Source: Anthocerotibacter panamensis C109
Lineage (GTDB): Bacteria > Cyanobacteriota > Cyanobacteriia > Gloeobacterales > Anthocerotibacteraceae
NCBI RefSeq assembly: GCF_018389385.1
Contig: NZ_CP062698.1
Span: 2,421,501 to 2,485,500 of the forward strand
Direction: 5' to 3'
DNA: 64,000 bases
Below the pieces are notes generated by a model that saw nothing but the letters and a program-made list of their open reading frames with translations, had not been told where the DNA came from and made no database searches. Position 1 is the first letter of the stretch, and every line of letters begins with the position of its first letter. Both the position numbers and the translations under genes were made by a program. Below, piece by piece: positions 24,863-33,711 of the stretch.

Positions 24863-25963
24863 TCAAAGGGTCGTTTGCAGTTCTAGAGAAGGGTAGTCGG
24901 TGTAACCCTTCGCATCGCCGCCAGAAAAGGTACTGCGGTCGGGCTGATTGAGGGGGGCATTCAGACGGAAGCGCTCGGGCAAGTCGGGGTTGGCGATAAA
25001 AAGACGACCATAGGCAATCAAATCCGCTTCCCCGGCAGCCAAGGTGCGTTGGCCTTCTTCGCGGTCAAAGCCCCCGGCGGCGATGAGCGTGCCCTTAAAG
25101 AGTGGGCGGAAGAATTCCACCGCAAGATCGGAGGCATATTCGCTGAGCGTTACGTTGCCATCGACGCGGGGCTGCACGATGTGCAGGTAGGCGAGGCCGA
25201 AGCGGTCAAGGGCGGTCGCTACGTAGCTAAAAAGTGCCACCGGGTCCGAATCGGACATCGTGCCGAAGGTACCACTCGGAGAGAGGCGTACCCCGACGCG
25301 CTCAGATCCCCAGACATCACACACGGCCTCGGTGACCTCCAAGAGCAGACGGGTGCGGTTAGCGATAGACCCGCCATAGGCGTCAGTGCGGTGGTTGGAG
25401 CCGTCGTGGAGGAACTGGTCAAGCAGATAGCCGTTGGCGGAATGGACCTCGACGCCGTCAAATCCGGCAGCCAAAGCATGGCTTGCTCCTTGGCGGAATT
25501 GTTCGACGATACTGGGGATCTCGTCGGTCTCCAGCGCTCGGGGCGTGACATAGGGCTGAGGACCGCTGTAGGTGTAGGCTTGGCCCTCGGCTGCGATGGC
25601 GGAAGGGGCGACGGGTAGGGCTCCTGCGGGCTGGAGTGCGGGATGGGAGACCCGCCCCACATGCCACAGTTGCAAGAAGATCCGGCCTCCTTGCTTGTGG
25701 ACTGCTTCGGTCACCAATTTCCAGCCCTCGATCTGCTCAAGGCTGTAGATGCCGGGGGTGCCGGGATAGCCGATGCCCTGGGGGGAGACCTGGGTGGCCT
25801 CACTGATGATCAGGCCCGCCGAGGCCCGTTGGGCATAGTACTGAGCATTCAAAGGCTGTGGGACAAGACCCGCCCCTGCCCGTGACCGAGTCAAAGGAGC
25901 CATCACGATGCGGTTGGGGAGATTCAGGGGACCTAGTTGCAAGGGGCTAAACAGAGTAGTCAT
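24863..25963 (-). CDS. Old Yellow Enzyme-type alkene reductase (NemA-like)
   Basis: A 366-residue FMN enzyme of the NADH:flavin oxidoreductase/OYE family. It begins LFSPLQLGPLNLPNRIVMAPLTRSR, has HVGRVSHP, the HSANGYLLDQFL and YGGSIANRTR blocks, and the FMN-phosphate site IAAGGFDREEG with DLIAYGRLFIANPD. Such enzymes reduce electrophilic alkenes, quinones and nitro compounds with NAD(P)H. I chose M23 of the longer frame because the family begins there; the longer start would only add residues from the spacer. It lies between two peroxiredoxin-like genes under a TetR gene, like the NemR-NemA arrangement. Confidence 0.9.
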   Translation of the reverse strand: MTTLFSPLQLGPLNLPNRIVMAPLTRSRAGAGLVPQPLNAQYYAQRASAGLIISEATQVSPQGIGYPGTPGIYSLEQIEGWKLVTEAVHKQGGRIFLQLWHVGRVSHPALQPAGALPVAPSAIAAEGQAYTYSGPQPYVTPRALETDEIPSIVEQFRQGASHALAAGFDGVEVHSANGYLLDQFLHDGSNHRTDAYGGSIANRTRLLLEVTEAVCDVWGSERVGVRLSPSGTFGTMSDSDPVALFSYVATALDRFGLAYLHIVQPRVDGNVTLSEYASDLAVEFFRPLFKGTLIAAGGFDREEGQRTLAAGEADLIAYGRLFIANPDLPERFRLNAPLNQPDRSTFSGGDAKGYTDYPSLELQTTL

Positions 25964-26025
25964 ACAAGACCTCAGATTCCAGGACACAAAAAGGCCCCCA
26001 GCTAAACTACAGGGGGCAGAGGGAC

Positions 26026-26676
26026 TCACGCCTTCAGGGAGCGCAGGGCCTCCAAAACTTGGGCGGGCTCCAGGCGCTTGGTGTAGTCGGGATCAACAAA
26101 AGTATAGGCAACCCGACCATCCGGGGCAATCACATAGGTAGCGGGCATGGGCAGTTCAAAGGAGGTATCGCCGTTAAAGACAGGTAGGTCGATCCCGAAG
26201 TTGGCGTAGATGGGACGCAGGGATTCGGCGAGCTGAAAGACGATCCCGAACTGGCGAGCAACGGTGTTCCCGCTATCGCTCAGGACTTCAAAAGTCAGAC
26301 TATTCTTCTCGATAGTGGTGAGGGAATTGTCGGGAGTCTGGGGCGAAATGGCAACGAGATTCGCTCCTAAAGCCTGAATCTCTGGGAGTGCTTGCTGGAG
26401 GGCATGCAGTTCCAGATTGCAGAAGGGGCACCAAGCACCCCGATAAAAGCTGATGACCACCGGACCTTGGGCGAGCAAGGTCGAGAGTTGGACGGGCGTA
26501 CCGGCAGCATTGGGGAGGGTGAAGTCCGGCACCGTGGCCCCAACTTTTAGGCTCCGGTCTACAATGCCGGATTGGATAAGCTCCGCCATCGCTTGCCCCA
26601 TCGTGCTGAGGGCTTCAGCGGGGATTTGACTTTTAATATGGGTCGCAACGTTGTTTAATTCCTGGGTAAGACTCAT
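26026..26676 (-). CDS. peroxiredoxin-like (AhpC/TSA) protein, copy 2
   Basis: A 216-residue paralogue of the protein encoded at 24171-24833, same fold and same site (FYRGAWCPFCNLEL, C83 and C86). It is the first gene after the palindromic operator, so it should be the most directly controlled by the TetR-type repressor. The two copies differ more in the first 45 and last 60 residues than in the core. Confidence 0.85.
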   Translation of the reverse strand: MSLTQELNNVATHIKSQIPAEALSTMGQAMAELIQSGIVDRSLKVGATVPDFTLPNAAGTPVQLSTLLAQGPVVISFYRGAWCPFCNLELHALQQALPEIQALGANLVAISPQTPDNSLTTIEKNSLTFEVLSDSGNTVARQFGIVFQLAESLRPIYANFGIDLPVFNGDTSFELPMPATYVIAPDGRVAYTFVDPDYTKRLEPAQVLEALRSLKA

Positions 26677-26708
26677 GGAAGTGCTCCTGGCTAGGGTGGT
26701 CTTAGAAC

Positions 26709-26724
26709 TGGAACAATCGTTCCA
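26709..26724. promoter_or_regulatory. palindromic operator, probably for the TetR-type repressor
   Basis: TGGAAC (26709-26714) and GTTCCA (26719-26724) form a perfect dyad with a 4-base centre, 33 bp before the peroxiredoxin start and 42 bp after the TetR stop. Length and position suit a TetR-family site overlapping the promoter of the peroxiredoxin-OYE-peroxiredoxin group. Confidence 0.6.
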
Positions 26725-26766
26725 AATTCAGAATACCCCATCTGCGTTCAAAATTCCAGAGTTGGC

Positions 26767-27345
26767 TTAGAGCACCATGAGCATAACCTTTACGACATCC
26801 TGGATGCGGGCGGGATCAGGGTCCACTTTAGCTAAAACCTGTAAGCCCTGGAGGTTGCTGGTAAAGAAGCGGGCTAGAGCTTGTAGGTCCCGTCCGGGGG
26901 TGAGTTCCTCCTGCGCTTCAGCACGCAGCAAGAGCCGATAGAAGAGGTCTTCGATCCACCGGAGGTTTTCGACCACCCGTTGGGCACAGTCCTCGTCGTG
27001 AGGACCAAGTTCCACCGCCGAATTGGTGAGCAAACAGCCCTTGCGCTGGCGGTCGAGGACAGCATCTTGGGCAAAGGTGCGAATAAAGTCTGCCAGGACT
27101 GCCTTGGCTGAACCGGGCTGCTCCAATTGATGGAAAACCCCCGTGACGAACTTTTGCCGGTAGTAGTCCAGGGCACTCAGGTACAGCGTCCGCTTGTCCC
27201 CAAAGGTGTCATAGAGGCTCGCCCGATTGATCCCCATCTCTTCGACCAGATCCTGTACGGATGTGGCTTCATAGCCCAAGCGCCAGAAGGTCGTCATCGC
27301 CTTCTCCAGCACCGTTTCACGGTCAAATTCTTTGTGTCTTGCCAT
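26767..27345 (-). CDS. TetR-family repressor
   Basis: A 192-residue TetR protein. The N-terminal HTH is typical (FDRETVLEKAMTTFWRLGYE, then TSVQDLVEEMGINRASLYDTF). The ligand part contains RKGCLLTNSAVELGPHD, common in a TetR subgroup found next to oxidoreductases; C-containing positions there may sense electrophiles. It is encoded just before the peroxiredoxin/OYE genes on the same strand and probably represses them through the dyad at 26709-26724. I chose the ATG of MARHKEFD; one three codons earlier is possible. Confidence 0.88.
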   Translation of the reverse strand: MARHKEFDRETVLEKAMTTFWRLGYEATSVQDLVEEMGINRASLYDTFGDKRTLYLSALDYYRQKFVTGVFHQLEQPGSAKAVLADFIRTFAQDAVLDRQRKGCLLTNSAVELGPHDEDCAQRVVENLRWIEDLFYRLLLRAEAQEELTPGRDLQALARFFTSNLQGLQVLAKVDPDPARIQDVVKVMLMVL

Positions 27346-27885
27346 GGGGATCACGCAAATCTTGTTTTTATTGTAACCTTGGCAACATTTTTATACGTTC
27401 AGCTTGAGCCGGAGAACCCTTGCGAACGCCACGGAGCAAGTTCTGTGTACTATACCTTAGGTGTTTAAGCGTACACCAACAATTTCAAGGCTTTTCTGCG
27501 TATATTTGCTTAGGATATGCGGCGTAGCACGGTCTAATATTGATCTGATAGAAAAAACGCTCTCCGTAAATGTACGCTAAAGCAAACAAAACCTAGCTTA
27601 ATGTATCGAAAATCACACAAGACTACGGTCTTTGCAGGATATTGTTTCCTCGTAAATGAATTAAACGCAAGTTGGATTGCCCCCCCGCTCTTGTATCCCT
27701 CTACAAGAAATTCTCTTTTTGTTTGTCCAACAGTTCCTAACGACATCCCCCCGAAGTTGGCCCCCGAAGCGGGCAGTTGAGCCCAGAGTCTTCCCCAAGT
27801 CGGTTTTGAATCTGGCGATGTGTAATCTTTAGCACAAAAGCGTTCCCCGCAGTGAAGTTACGGCTTTGGTGAAGCAGGGTATCTG

Positions 27886-28017
27886 TTGGTTATTGATGTC
27901 CTTGTGCTCGGCAAATGTACTGGATGTGAGGAGGAATGTAATGTCTTTGAAGACTTTAGTGAGCTAGCAAAGATAGACAAAGCTGGCGGGTCTGAGTCTG
28001 AACTTCAGAACTCATAG
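27886..28017 (+). CDS. candidate small acidic Cys-containing protein
   Basis: A 43-codon frame starting at TTG, six bases after AGGG, encodes a hydrophobic start (VIDVLVLGK), then a CTGCEEEC cluster, then an acidic tail (FEDFSELAKIDKAGG). A hairpin with a T-run follows 28 bp after the stop, which supports a transcribed unit. There is no ATG and I know no homologue, so it could be chance. If real, the CxxCxxxC cluster could bind a metal or be a modified peptide; both are guesses. Confidence 0.25.
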   Translation: MVIDVLVLGKCTGCEEECNVFEDFSELAKIDKAGGSESELQNS

Positions 28018-28044
28018 TGTTGGGTTAGAGCCATTTCGTGGACT

Positions 28045-28075
28045 GGGCTGCTGTTGGTTGCAGGCCCCATTTTTG
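28045..28075 (+). terminator. possible terminator after the small ORF
   Basis: GGGCTGC (28045-28051) can pair with GCA-GCCC (28060-28067, one bulged G), followed by ATTTTT. It would isolate the upstream transcript from the polysaccharide operon. Confidence 0.45.
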
Positions 28076-28263
28076 AGCATGTCGTTGTCAGATCAGGGGC
28101 GGTCGCCTCGGACCTTGCACCGCTGCGGGCTGGAACGCAACCTGCTTAGGTACTGTGCCGGATTGCTTAAGACGACACCTGCGAGTGCGCTTAAGCGATA
28201 TCCCAAGCGGAATGCCGCTTGGGGTGCGGTAGGGAGATAGCGTCTTTGCAATGGAAGGTGTTT

Positions 28264-29226
28264 ATGGTTTCGGTTCGGCGATGGACTTGGGGCGTAGTGC
28301 CGCTACTGGTCATGCTTGGGACGGTTGCTTCGGCGGGGGCGAATACGCTCAGCGCCTATGACCGCGTTTCAGTGGCAGTAGTCGATGGGGAGGAGTTTAG
28401 CTCGGCTCGAGGAGGTATGGATGAGGGTTTCGTCATCGGGGCAGATGGGATGCTGGCGGTGCCGCAGTTGGGGGGTGTCCCTGCTGCCGGACGTGAGGAG
28501 GCGGATCTCCAGCAAGATCTGACCCGCAGGCTGAGCGCTTATATCAGGGTGCCCAACGTCGCGGTGCGTCTGGTCGGGGTCAGTCCGGTCACTGTGGAGG
28601 TGTCTGGGGCGGTCTATCGTCCGGGGGCGGTGACGCTACAGCCGGAGGCGGTCACAGTGCGCGATGTCAGTGCCCTACGCACGGCATTCAATGCGGTCCG
28701 CAAGGCGGGGGGCATTCGCCCGGATGCCAATTTGGCGGGCATTGTCGTAGAACGAGCGGGGAAACAACAGACGCTGGCGCTAGGGCAAGATACCCCGGTG
28801 ATCCAGGGCGATCGTATTCTTGTGCCCAGTCTAGGAGCGGGTCAGGAGCAGAACAATGTCCCAGCGCAACTCGCCCCTACCGAAATCACAGTGTATGTCT
28901 CGGGCCAGGATTTGCCTGCCACCTCCATAGGTCCGGTCAAAGTCAAGCCAGGGACTTCACTTTTTGGGGCGCTGACGGCGGCAGGGGCGACAGGGCAGTC
29001 TTTTTTGCGCAGTGGGCGCAGTGTGCTTTTTATCCGCCACAATCCTGTAGATGGCAAGCGTGAGGTTCAGACTCTGGCTCTTGACCGGATTGTTCGGGGA
29101 GAGACGGACCCCAAACTCCTGGATGGGGACAGTATCGCCATCGACAGCGGTCCCACAGCCAACGCCGGGGGGTTGCTCAACTTACTGGCTCCCCTGCTGA
29201 GCCCGCTGATTTTCTTGTTTCGCTGA
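28264..29226 (+). CDS. polysaccharide export protein (Wza/SLBB type)
   Basis: A 320-residue periplasmic/outer-membrane export protein. A signal peptide (MVSVRRWTWGVVPLLVMLGTVASAGA) is followed by a Poly_export domain (YDRVSVAVVDGEEF to about residue 100: VPQLGGVPAAG, VRLVG) and two SLBB-like parts (VEVSGAVYRPGAVTL and ITVYVSGQDLPA). It lacks the lipobox Cys found in E. coli Wza. The ATG follows GGAAGG. First gene of the rightward polysaccharide locus, with the Wzc-type kinase next. Confidence 0.85.
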   Translation: MVSVRRWTWGVVPLLVMLGTVASAGANTLSAYDRVSVAVVDGEEFSSARGGMDEGFVIGADGMLAVPQLGGVPAAGREEADLQQDLTRRLSAYIRVPNVAVRLVGVSPVTVEVSGAVYRPGAVTLQPEAVTVRDVSALRTAFNAVRKAGGIRPDANLAGIVVERAGKQQTLALGQDTPVIQGDRILVPSLGAGQEQNNVPAQLAPTEITVYVSGQDLPATSIGPVKVKPGTSLFGALTAAGATGQSFLRSGRSVLFIRHNPVDGKREVQTLALDRIVRGETDPKLLDGDSIAIDSGPTANAGGLLNLLAPLLSPLIFLFR

Positions 29227-29253
29227 GCTTGCTGTCTGTCTTCTGGAGTTGGT

Positions 29254-31269
29254 ATGAACAAAGTGATCTCCCTGGTCAAGCGCCACTTCTGGCTTTTGGT
29301 CGGGCTGAATCTGGGTGTGCTGGCTTTGACGGCGGCAATTGCCGCCTTCTACCCGCGCAGTTGGACTGCGAGTGCCCAGTTTATCCTGGCGAACTCGACC
29401 AGCAATCTGGATGCCAGTCTGGGACCGTTAGGTTCACTCAAGAGCACGGGCAATGGCTTTAGTGACGAGGTCAGCCCGCTCAAAATTCAAGCCTCAATCC
29501 TGACTTCTGCCGACGTACTCAGCCGCATTTGGACCACGGACCCGGAGCGCAAGCAATTCACGCGTCTGGACGGCTACGCCAAATTTTTTAAAGTCGCCCC
29601 GCAAGAACAGTCCACAATCTTGGGTCTGGAGGTCATGGGATCGAGCCCAGAGCTAGCCCTCAAGCGTGCTAGGAAGCTGAGTGTGGTCTATCAAGAGCGG
29701 CTCAACGAACTGCGTCAAGACGATGTCATGGCGCGGGAGCGCTTCACCCGCACCGCCCTCGAACAAGCACACCGGGACCTGGTGAGTGCTCAGGCACAAC
29801 TGGCGGGTTTCAAGCAAAAAACCGGCTTGGTCAACATCGATGAACAGACGCGCGGACTCATCGAGACGATCAGCGCCCTGACCACAGCTCAGACTCAGGC
29901 GGAGGCGGAAGGCAGTGCAGCTAAAGTGCGGGCTGAAGTCTTAGCGAAGCGCCTGGGAATGACGGGTGCACAGGCGCTCAAGGCGCTCAGTCTGGGGGAG
30001 AACAAAGAATATCAAGCCCTGCGCCAGAAATTGATCGAGGTCCAAACCGCCCTAGCTCAGGCTAGGGGGCTCTACACTGACCGCAATCCGCGGGTCCAGT
30101 CCCTGCTCCTTCAGCGCGAAACCCTCCTCGGAGCACTCAGAACTCAACTCCAGCTTGCGGTGCCGAAAGCGCAAGGAGTGGACACGACCCTGGGAGGCAA
30201 TGGAGGCGCTCAGGACGGACGTATCGAATTGATCCTCAACCTGCTCCAGGCTGAGGGGGTAGGCGAAGGCTTGGGCCGACAAGCCAACCAGATCCAGAAG
30301 CGCCTCGACGAACTGGGCGGACGACTGGGCTCGATCTCGACCCAACAGGGCCAACTACTCGAACTAGAGCGCCGCTATAGCATTGCTGAAGGGGTCTATA
30401 AGGGCATGGTCGCTCAGGTCCAACAGGCCCGAGTCAGTGCCTTTAATGCTTATCCCAATGTCCAGATCTTAGACCAGCCCAGTGTGGACCCCAAACCCAC
30501 CAACCCGAAACTGTTCTTGATCTTCTTGGGTGGTGGACTCGCAGCGGTGCTGGGGAGTCTGGCCCTGGTACTCTTTCTGGAGTCGTATAATCCGCTCTTT
30601 GATGTTCGTGACGTGGAAGGCATGGCCTTCCCAATCCTCGCTCGCCTGCCCAACCTGAAGCAAGCTCCGCAGCCGCAGGGGGAAACCGAAGTGGCTTTCC
30701 AGCGGTTGGCCTCGGCGGTGAGCCTCATGGACCTGGAAAACCGCCGGTTGCTCGTGACCAGCTCGACGGTCGCAGAAGGAAAGACAACGCTGACCCTTGG
30801 GCTGGCGCTGGCCTTAGTCGAGTTTGGCTTCCGGGTGCTGTTGGTGGATGGAGATCTGCGCAAGGGGGGGCTCACGCTGCGGCTGGGACACCGCGCCCGT
30901 CAGAAGGGTGCGCCCGTGCCGGTCATGCCGGGGCTGGACTTGCTACCTGCGGTCCCCCAATCGGTAAAGGTGACGGAGTTTGTCGCCCGTGGACAGTTCG
31001 CTCAGGGGCTAGAGCAGGTGCAGGACAACTACGACTACATCCTGGTGGACAGTGCGCCCTTAGGCTTGACCGGCGAGACCGCGTTGATGGCAGCTGCGGT
31101 GCAGAATGTGCTCTTTGTCGTCCGCCCCGGCATCAGTGACCGCAACTCTGTCCAAGAGAGTCTGCTGCAACTGACCCAACAGCGCATCCGGGTGCTCGGT
31201 CTTGCGCTCAATGCCAATCAGCGCTTGCGGGAGTATTACCCCTACGTCCGGCAGGGAGCCCAAGCATGA
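29254..31269 (+). CDS. Wzc-type polysaccharide co-polymerase with tyrosine kinase domain
   Basis: A 671-residue fusion. Two membrane helices (about 12-32 and 419-442) flank a periplasmic coiled-coil region (about 160-395) that ends in PSVDPKPTNPK, as in Wzz/GumC proteins. The cytoplasmic BY-kinase has Walker A (VAEGKTTLT, 506-514), Walker A' (VLLVDGDLRKG, 528-538) and Walker B (YILVDSAP, 595-602). The C-terminal tyrosine cluster is small (YYPYV at 661-665). It sets chain length and gates export by autophosphorylation cycles. No partner phosphatase gene (wzb type) is seen in the locus. Confidence 0.9.
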   Translation: MNKVISLVKRHFWLLVGLNLGVLALTAAIAAFYPRSWTASAQFILANSTSNLDASLGPLGSLKSTGNGFSDEVSPLKIQASILTSADVLSRIWTTDPERKQFTRLDGYAKFFKVAPQEQSTILGLEVMGSSPELALKRARKLSVVYQERLNELRQDDVMARERFTRTALEQAHRDLVSAQAQLAGFKQKTGLVNIDEQTRGLIETISALTTAQTQAEAEGSAAKVRAEVLAKRLGMTGAQALKALSLGENKEYQALRQKLIEVQTALAQARGLYTDRNPRVQSLLLQRETLLGALRTQLQLAVPKAQGVDTTLGGNGGAQDGRIELILNLLQAEGVGEGLGRQANQIQKRLDELGGRLGSISTQQGQLLELERRYSIAEGVYKGMVAQVQQARVSAFNAYPNVQILDQPSVDPKPTNPKLFLIFLGGGLAAVLGSLALVLFLESYNPLFDVRDVEGMAFPILARLPNLKQAPQPQGETEVAFQRLASAVSLMDLENRRLLVTSSTVAEGKTTLTLGLALALVEFGFRVLLVDGDLRKGGLTLRLGHRARQKGAPVPVMPGLDLLPAVPQSVKVTEFVARGQFAQGLEQVQDNYDYILVDSAPLGLTGETALMAAAVQNVLFVVRPGISDRNSVQESLLQLTQQRIRVLGLALNANQRLREYYPYVRQGAQA

Positions 31270-32549
31270 CATCCGGGCTCCTAGGTGCAAAACAAGCTTC
31301 CTGGTGGCAGAACCTCAACCGGGCGGAGCAGGTCGTAGCGGCACTGATCGCCTTGATGCCTTTGACTTGGGTGGTTGGCGCGAAGCAGTTACCCCTGCTT
31401 CTGGGGATAGGTCTCGCCGTCTATGAAATCCGCCGCCATGGAACCCTTCAGCTCAAACGCCCCGGTTGGATGGTAGGGGCGGTCGTGGCCTTTGGGGTCT
31501 ACCGTTTCTTGAGCGAGACGCTCTGGGGGGAGCCCCTGTCGCCGAGTGGGCTGCTCAGTTTACTCAATACTTGGGTTTTGCCCGGTTTTTTGTTGTGGTA
31601 CTTCCAGAGTCGCGATATCCGGGTCCGTCCCGAGATCGTGGCCTGGTCCTGTCTGGTCCTGGTGGGCGAGATGCTGCTTCTGTGGGCAGGGATTCACTTT
31701 GTCCTGGGAGAGCCTGCTTACGCCCCGCCGCTGTCGCTATTTGGGCTGCTGTTGGGCAAGGGCGAGCAATTCTTCCCCGGCGGGGGGATCGGCAATTTTC
31801 TGCATCCCTACTGGCCCAATGACCGGGTGTTTGGGCTGGCGCGGTTTGGTTTTTTCTTTGGCTACCCGGAGTCGTTTGCGGTGGTGATGGGGTTTATCGC
31901 CCTACTCTTCCTCGACCGCAAGTTGCCCGCTCAGCCGCTGCTTTTGGGGGCGTGCTTGTTCTTGTTGGTGCTCAGTGGGACGCGCTCGGCGTGGCTTGCG
32001 CTACCGCTGGTCTTGGCGGTGCGCACTTGGTTCACAGCGGGGCAGGTGGGAGGTAGAGCTTTACCTCTGGCGTTGGTGGCCTTGGTGAGCTTTATCGCGC
32101 TTTCGGTGCCGCCTGTGACGGAGTTGGTTTTGGACACGGTGCACCAAACGGCTCAGGCTACTGACAAATTCCGCCCTGATTCCTCGGAAGTCCGGGGCCG
32201 GATCTACACGCGGACGCTGGAGCGGCTGGGGGATGAATGGCTCTTCGGGCATGGGGTGCCGGGGCCGACCGTCTTGCCGCGGTATAAACCGGCTGCACTC
32301 GGTACCCATAGTTTTGTCCTCGGGACTCTGCTCTATCGCTCGGGGGCGGTGGGAACGGCGTTGTTTGTACTCTATTGGCTGGCTCTGGCGGGGTGGCTGT
32401 ATCGGACACGGGCGGGACGGCCTCCCTGTGCGCTGTTGGCGATGCTTTATATCAGCCTGGTCCTGCTGACCAAGGATTTTGAGGTGACTGAGATGCTGGT
32501 GCTGGTGTTGGTGGCCCTGTTGCGGGAAAGGGAGGCCGTCGATGGCTAA
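31266..32549 (+). CDS. Wzy-like O-antigen/exopolysaccharide polymerase
   Basis: A 427-residue membrane protein with about ten to eleven helices and a large loop (about residues 280-345) that carries the Wzy_C-like segment DSSEVRGRIYTRTLERLGDE and HGVPG. SGTRSAWLALPL before it is typical for O-antigen ligase/polymerase proteins. It should join repeat units on the outer face of the membrane. The ATG overlaps the kinase stop by four bases. Confidence 0.78.
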   Translation: MTSGLLGAKQASWWQNLNRAEQVVAALIALMPLTWVVGAKQLPLLLGIGLAVYEIRRHGTLQLKRPGWMVGAVVAFGVYRFLSETLWGEPLSPSGLLSLLNTWVLPGFLLWYFQSRDIRVRPEIVAWSCLVLVGEMLLLWAGIHFVLGEPAYAPPLSLFGLLLGKGEQFFPGGGIGNFLHPYWPNDRVFGLARFGFFFGYPESFAVVMGFIALLFLDRKLPAQPLLLGACLFLLVLSGTRSAWLALPLVLAVRTWFTAGQVGGRALPLALVALVSFIALSVPPVTELVLDTVHQTAQATDKFRPDSSEVRGRIYTRTLERLGDEWLFGHGVPGPTVLPRYKPAALGTHSFVLGTLLYRSGAVGTALFVLYWLALAGWLYRTRAGRPPCALLAMLYISLVLLTKDFEVTEMLVLVLVALLREREAVDG

Positions 32550-33711
32550 ATTGTTGATTGTCCCTGGCTCTTGTGATGCCCTGGGGGGAACTTTAGTCAC
32601 CCTCGCCCTACTCCTCAAGGGGCTCCAACAGGTGCAGGGCCATGACCGAGTGGTGGTCTTGGTGCGCCGGGGATCGTACATGGAGGGCTATCTGCGCGAC
32701 TTTGGTGGGGGAGCTTTCCTGGAGCTGATCACAGCAGCTAACCAATCCTATTTTTTCCAGGCGGCCCTCGACTGGGTGGACCGGCAGCCGCGCAATTATC
32801 CCTTGCTGCTAGATAACTGCGTCGAGCGCCCCTTGCTAGGAGCACTGACTCTGTGGGCACTCCGCTTGCGCTTGAGTGGGCGCTCTTGCTTCCATTTCTG
32901 CCATGATCTGGCCCGCTCTCACCATCCCTTGGGCTACTTCACCCGCAAGTTGGCTTTTGGTCTGCTCAAGCCGAAGGCCCTCTGCAATTCCTATTTTACG
33001 AGCACACAGATCCACAGCCTGATGCCGGATATCCGGGGCGTGATGTACCAACCGGTGGACCTCGTCCGCTTCAATAGCAACCTCAGCCTTCCCCCGCTGG
33101 CCCTACAACCCATTTTGGAGCGCAAGCTGCCGGTGATGCTGACCCCGTCGCGGCTGAATAAGCCGGGGATCGTCAATGACAAAAATCTGCGGGCACTGCC
33201 TCCTATCCTGGCCCACCTCAAAGACCTAGGCCATCCCCATCACGGCGTCGTGGTCGGCGAGGACACCTCCTCGGACGGGAGCCATACTCGGGATTTGCTG
33301 GCGGTGGCGGAGCGCTGGGGGGTGGCGAATCTATTTACTGTGCTACCGCCGACCTTGGCGATTGCGGACTATTATCGCTTCGCGCGGGTGGTGGTCACGC
33401 TCGCTCCGCGTGAGCCTTTTGGACGGACCGTAGTCGAAGCCCTCGCTGTAGGAACAGCGGTGGTAGGGAGTTCGACGGGCGGGATTGGCGAAATCTTGGG
33501 TCAGGTGGCCCCGGATTGGCGGGTGGACCCCACGGATCCCCGACAGGCTGCCGAAACGGTCGTGCGTATCCGTCAGGACCCGACTACCCCTCAAAAGCTG
33601 GCCCACGCACGTCGCTGGGTCGAGCAGACCTGTAGTACTGCTGTCTATGCCCGTCGGATGCTGGAGCTAACGGGGCTGATGCGACCGCTCTTGGCAGGGA
33701 GGGAGCCATGA
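32542..33711 (+). CDS. glycosyltransferase, GT4-like
   Basis: A 389-residue GT-B enzyme. The C-terminal half shows the GT4 donor-site block: PREPFGRTVVEALAVGTAVVGSSTGGIGEIL, with the E-x7-E type pair. The N-terminal half starts LLIVPGSCDALGGTL in place of the usual glycine loop. It adds one sugar of the repeat unit in the cytoplasm; donor and linkage cannot be told. It overlaps the polymerase gene by eight bases. Confidence 0.85.
   Translation: MAKLLIVPGSCDALGGTLVTLALLLKGLQQVQGHDRVVVLVRRGSYMEGYLRDFGGGAFLELITAANQSYFFQAALDWVDRQPRNYPLLLDNCVERPLLGALTLWALRLRLSGRSCFHFCHDLARSHHPLGYFTRKLAFGLLKPKALCNSYFTSTQIHSLMPDIRGVMYQPVDLVRFNSNLSLPPLALQPILERKLPVMLTPSRLNKPGIVNDKNLRALPPILAHLKDLGHPHHGVVVGEDTSSDGSHTRDLLAVAERWGVANLFTVLPPTLAIADYYRFARVVVTLAPREPFGRTVVEALAVGTAVVGSSTGGIGEILGQVAPDWRVDPTDPRQAAETVVRIRQDPTTPQKLAHARRWVEQTCSTAVYARRMLELTGLMRPLLAGREP

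Larger units (their letters stand above)
27346..28263. other. long, partly AT-rich spacer before the exopolysaccharide locus
   Basis: About 900 bp without a convincing large gene. The first 400 bp are clearly richer in A+T than the neighbours. It holds one candidate small gene with its own hairpin (listed separately) and a perfect 9-bp hairpin CCCAAGCGG/CCGCTTGGG (28202-28210 with 28215-28223) about 40 bp before the first polysaccharide gene, which may lie in its leader RNA. A minus-strand frame at 27534-27746 (70 codons) is possible but resembles nothing I know. Confidence 0.5.

Noticed and set aside
27534..27746. Minus-strand frame of 70 codons with GGGGGG before its ATG
   Set aside because: No recognisable family, atypical composition, no neighbour support; kept only as a remark in the spacer entry.
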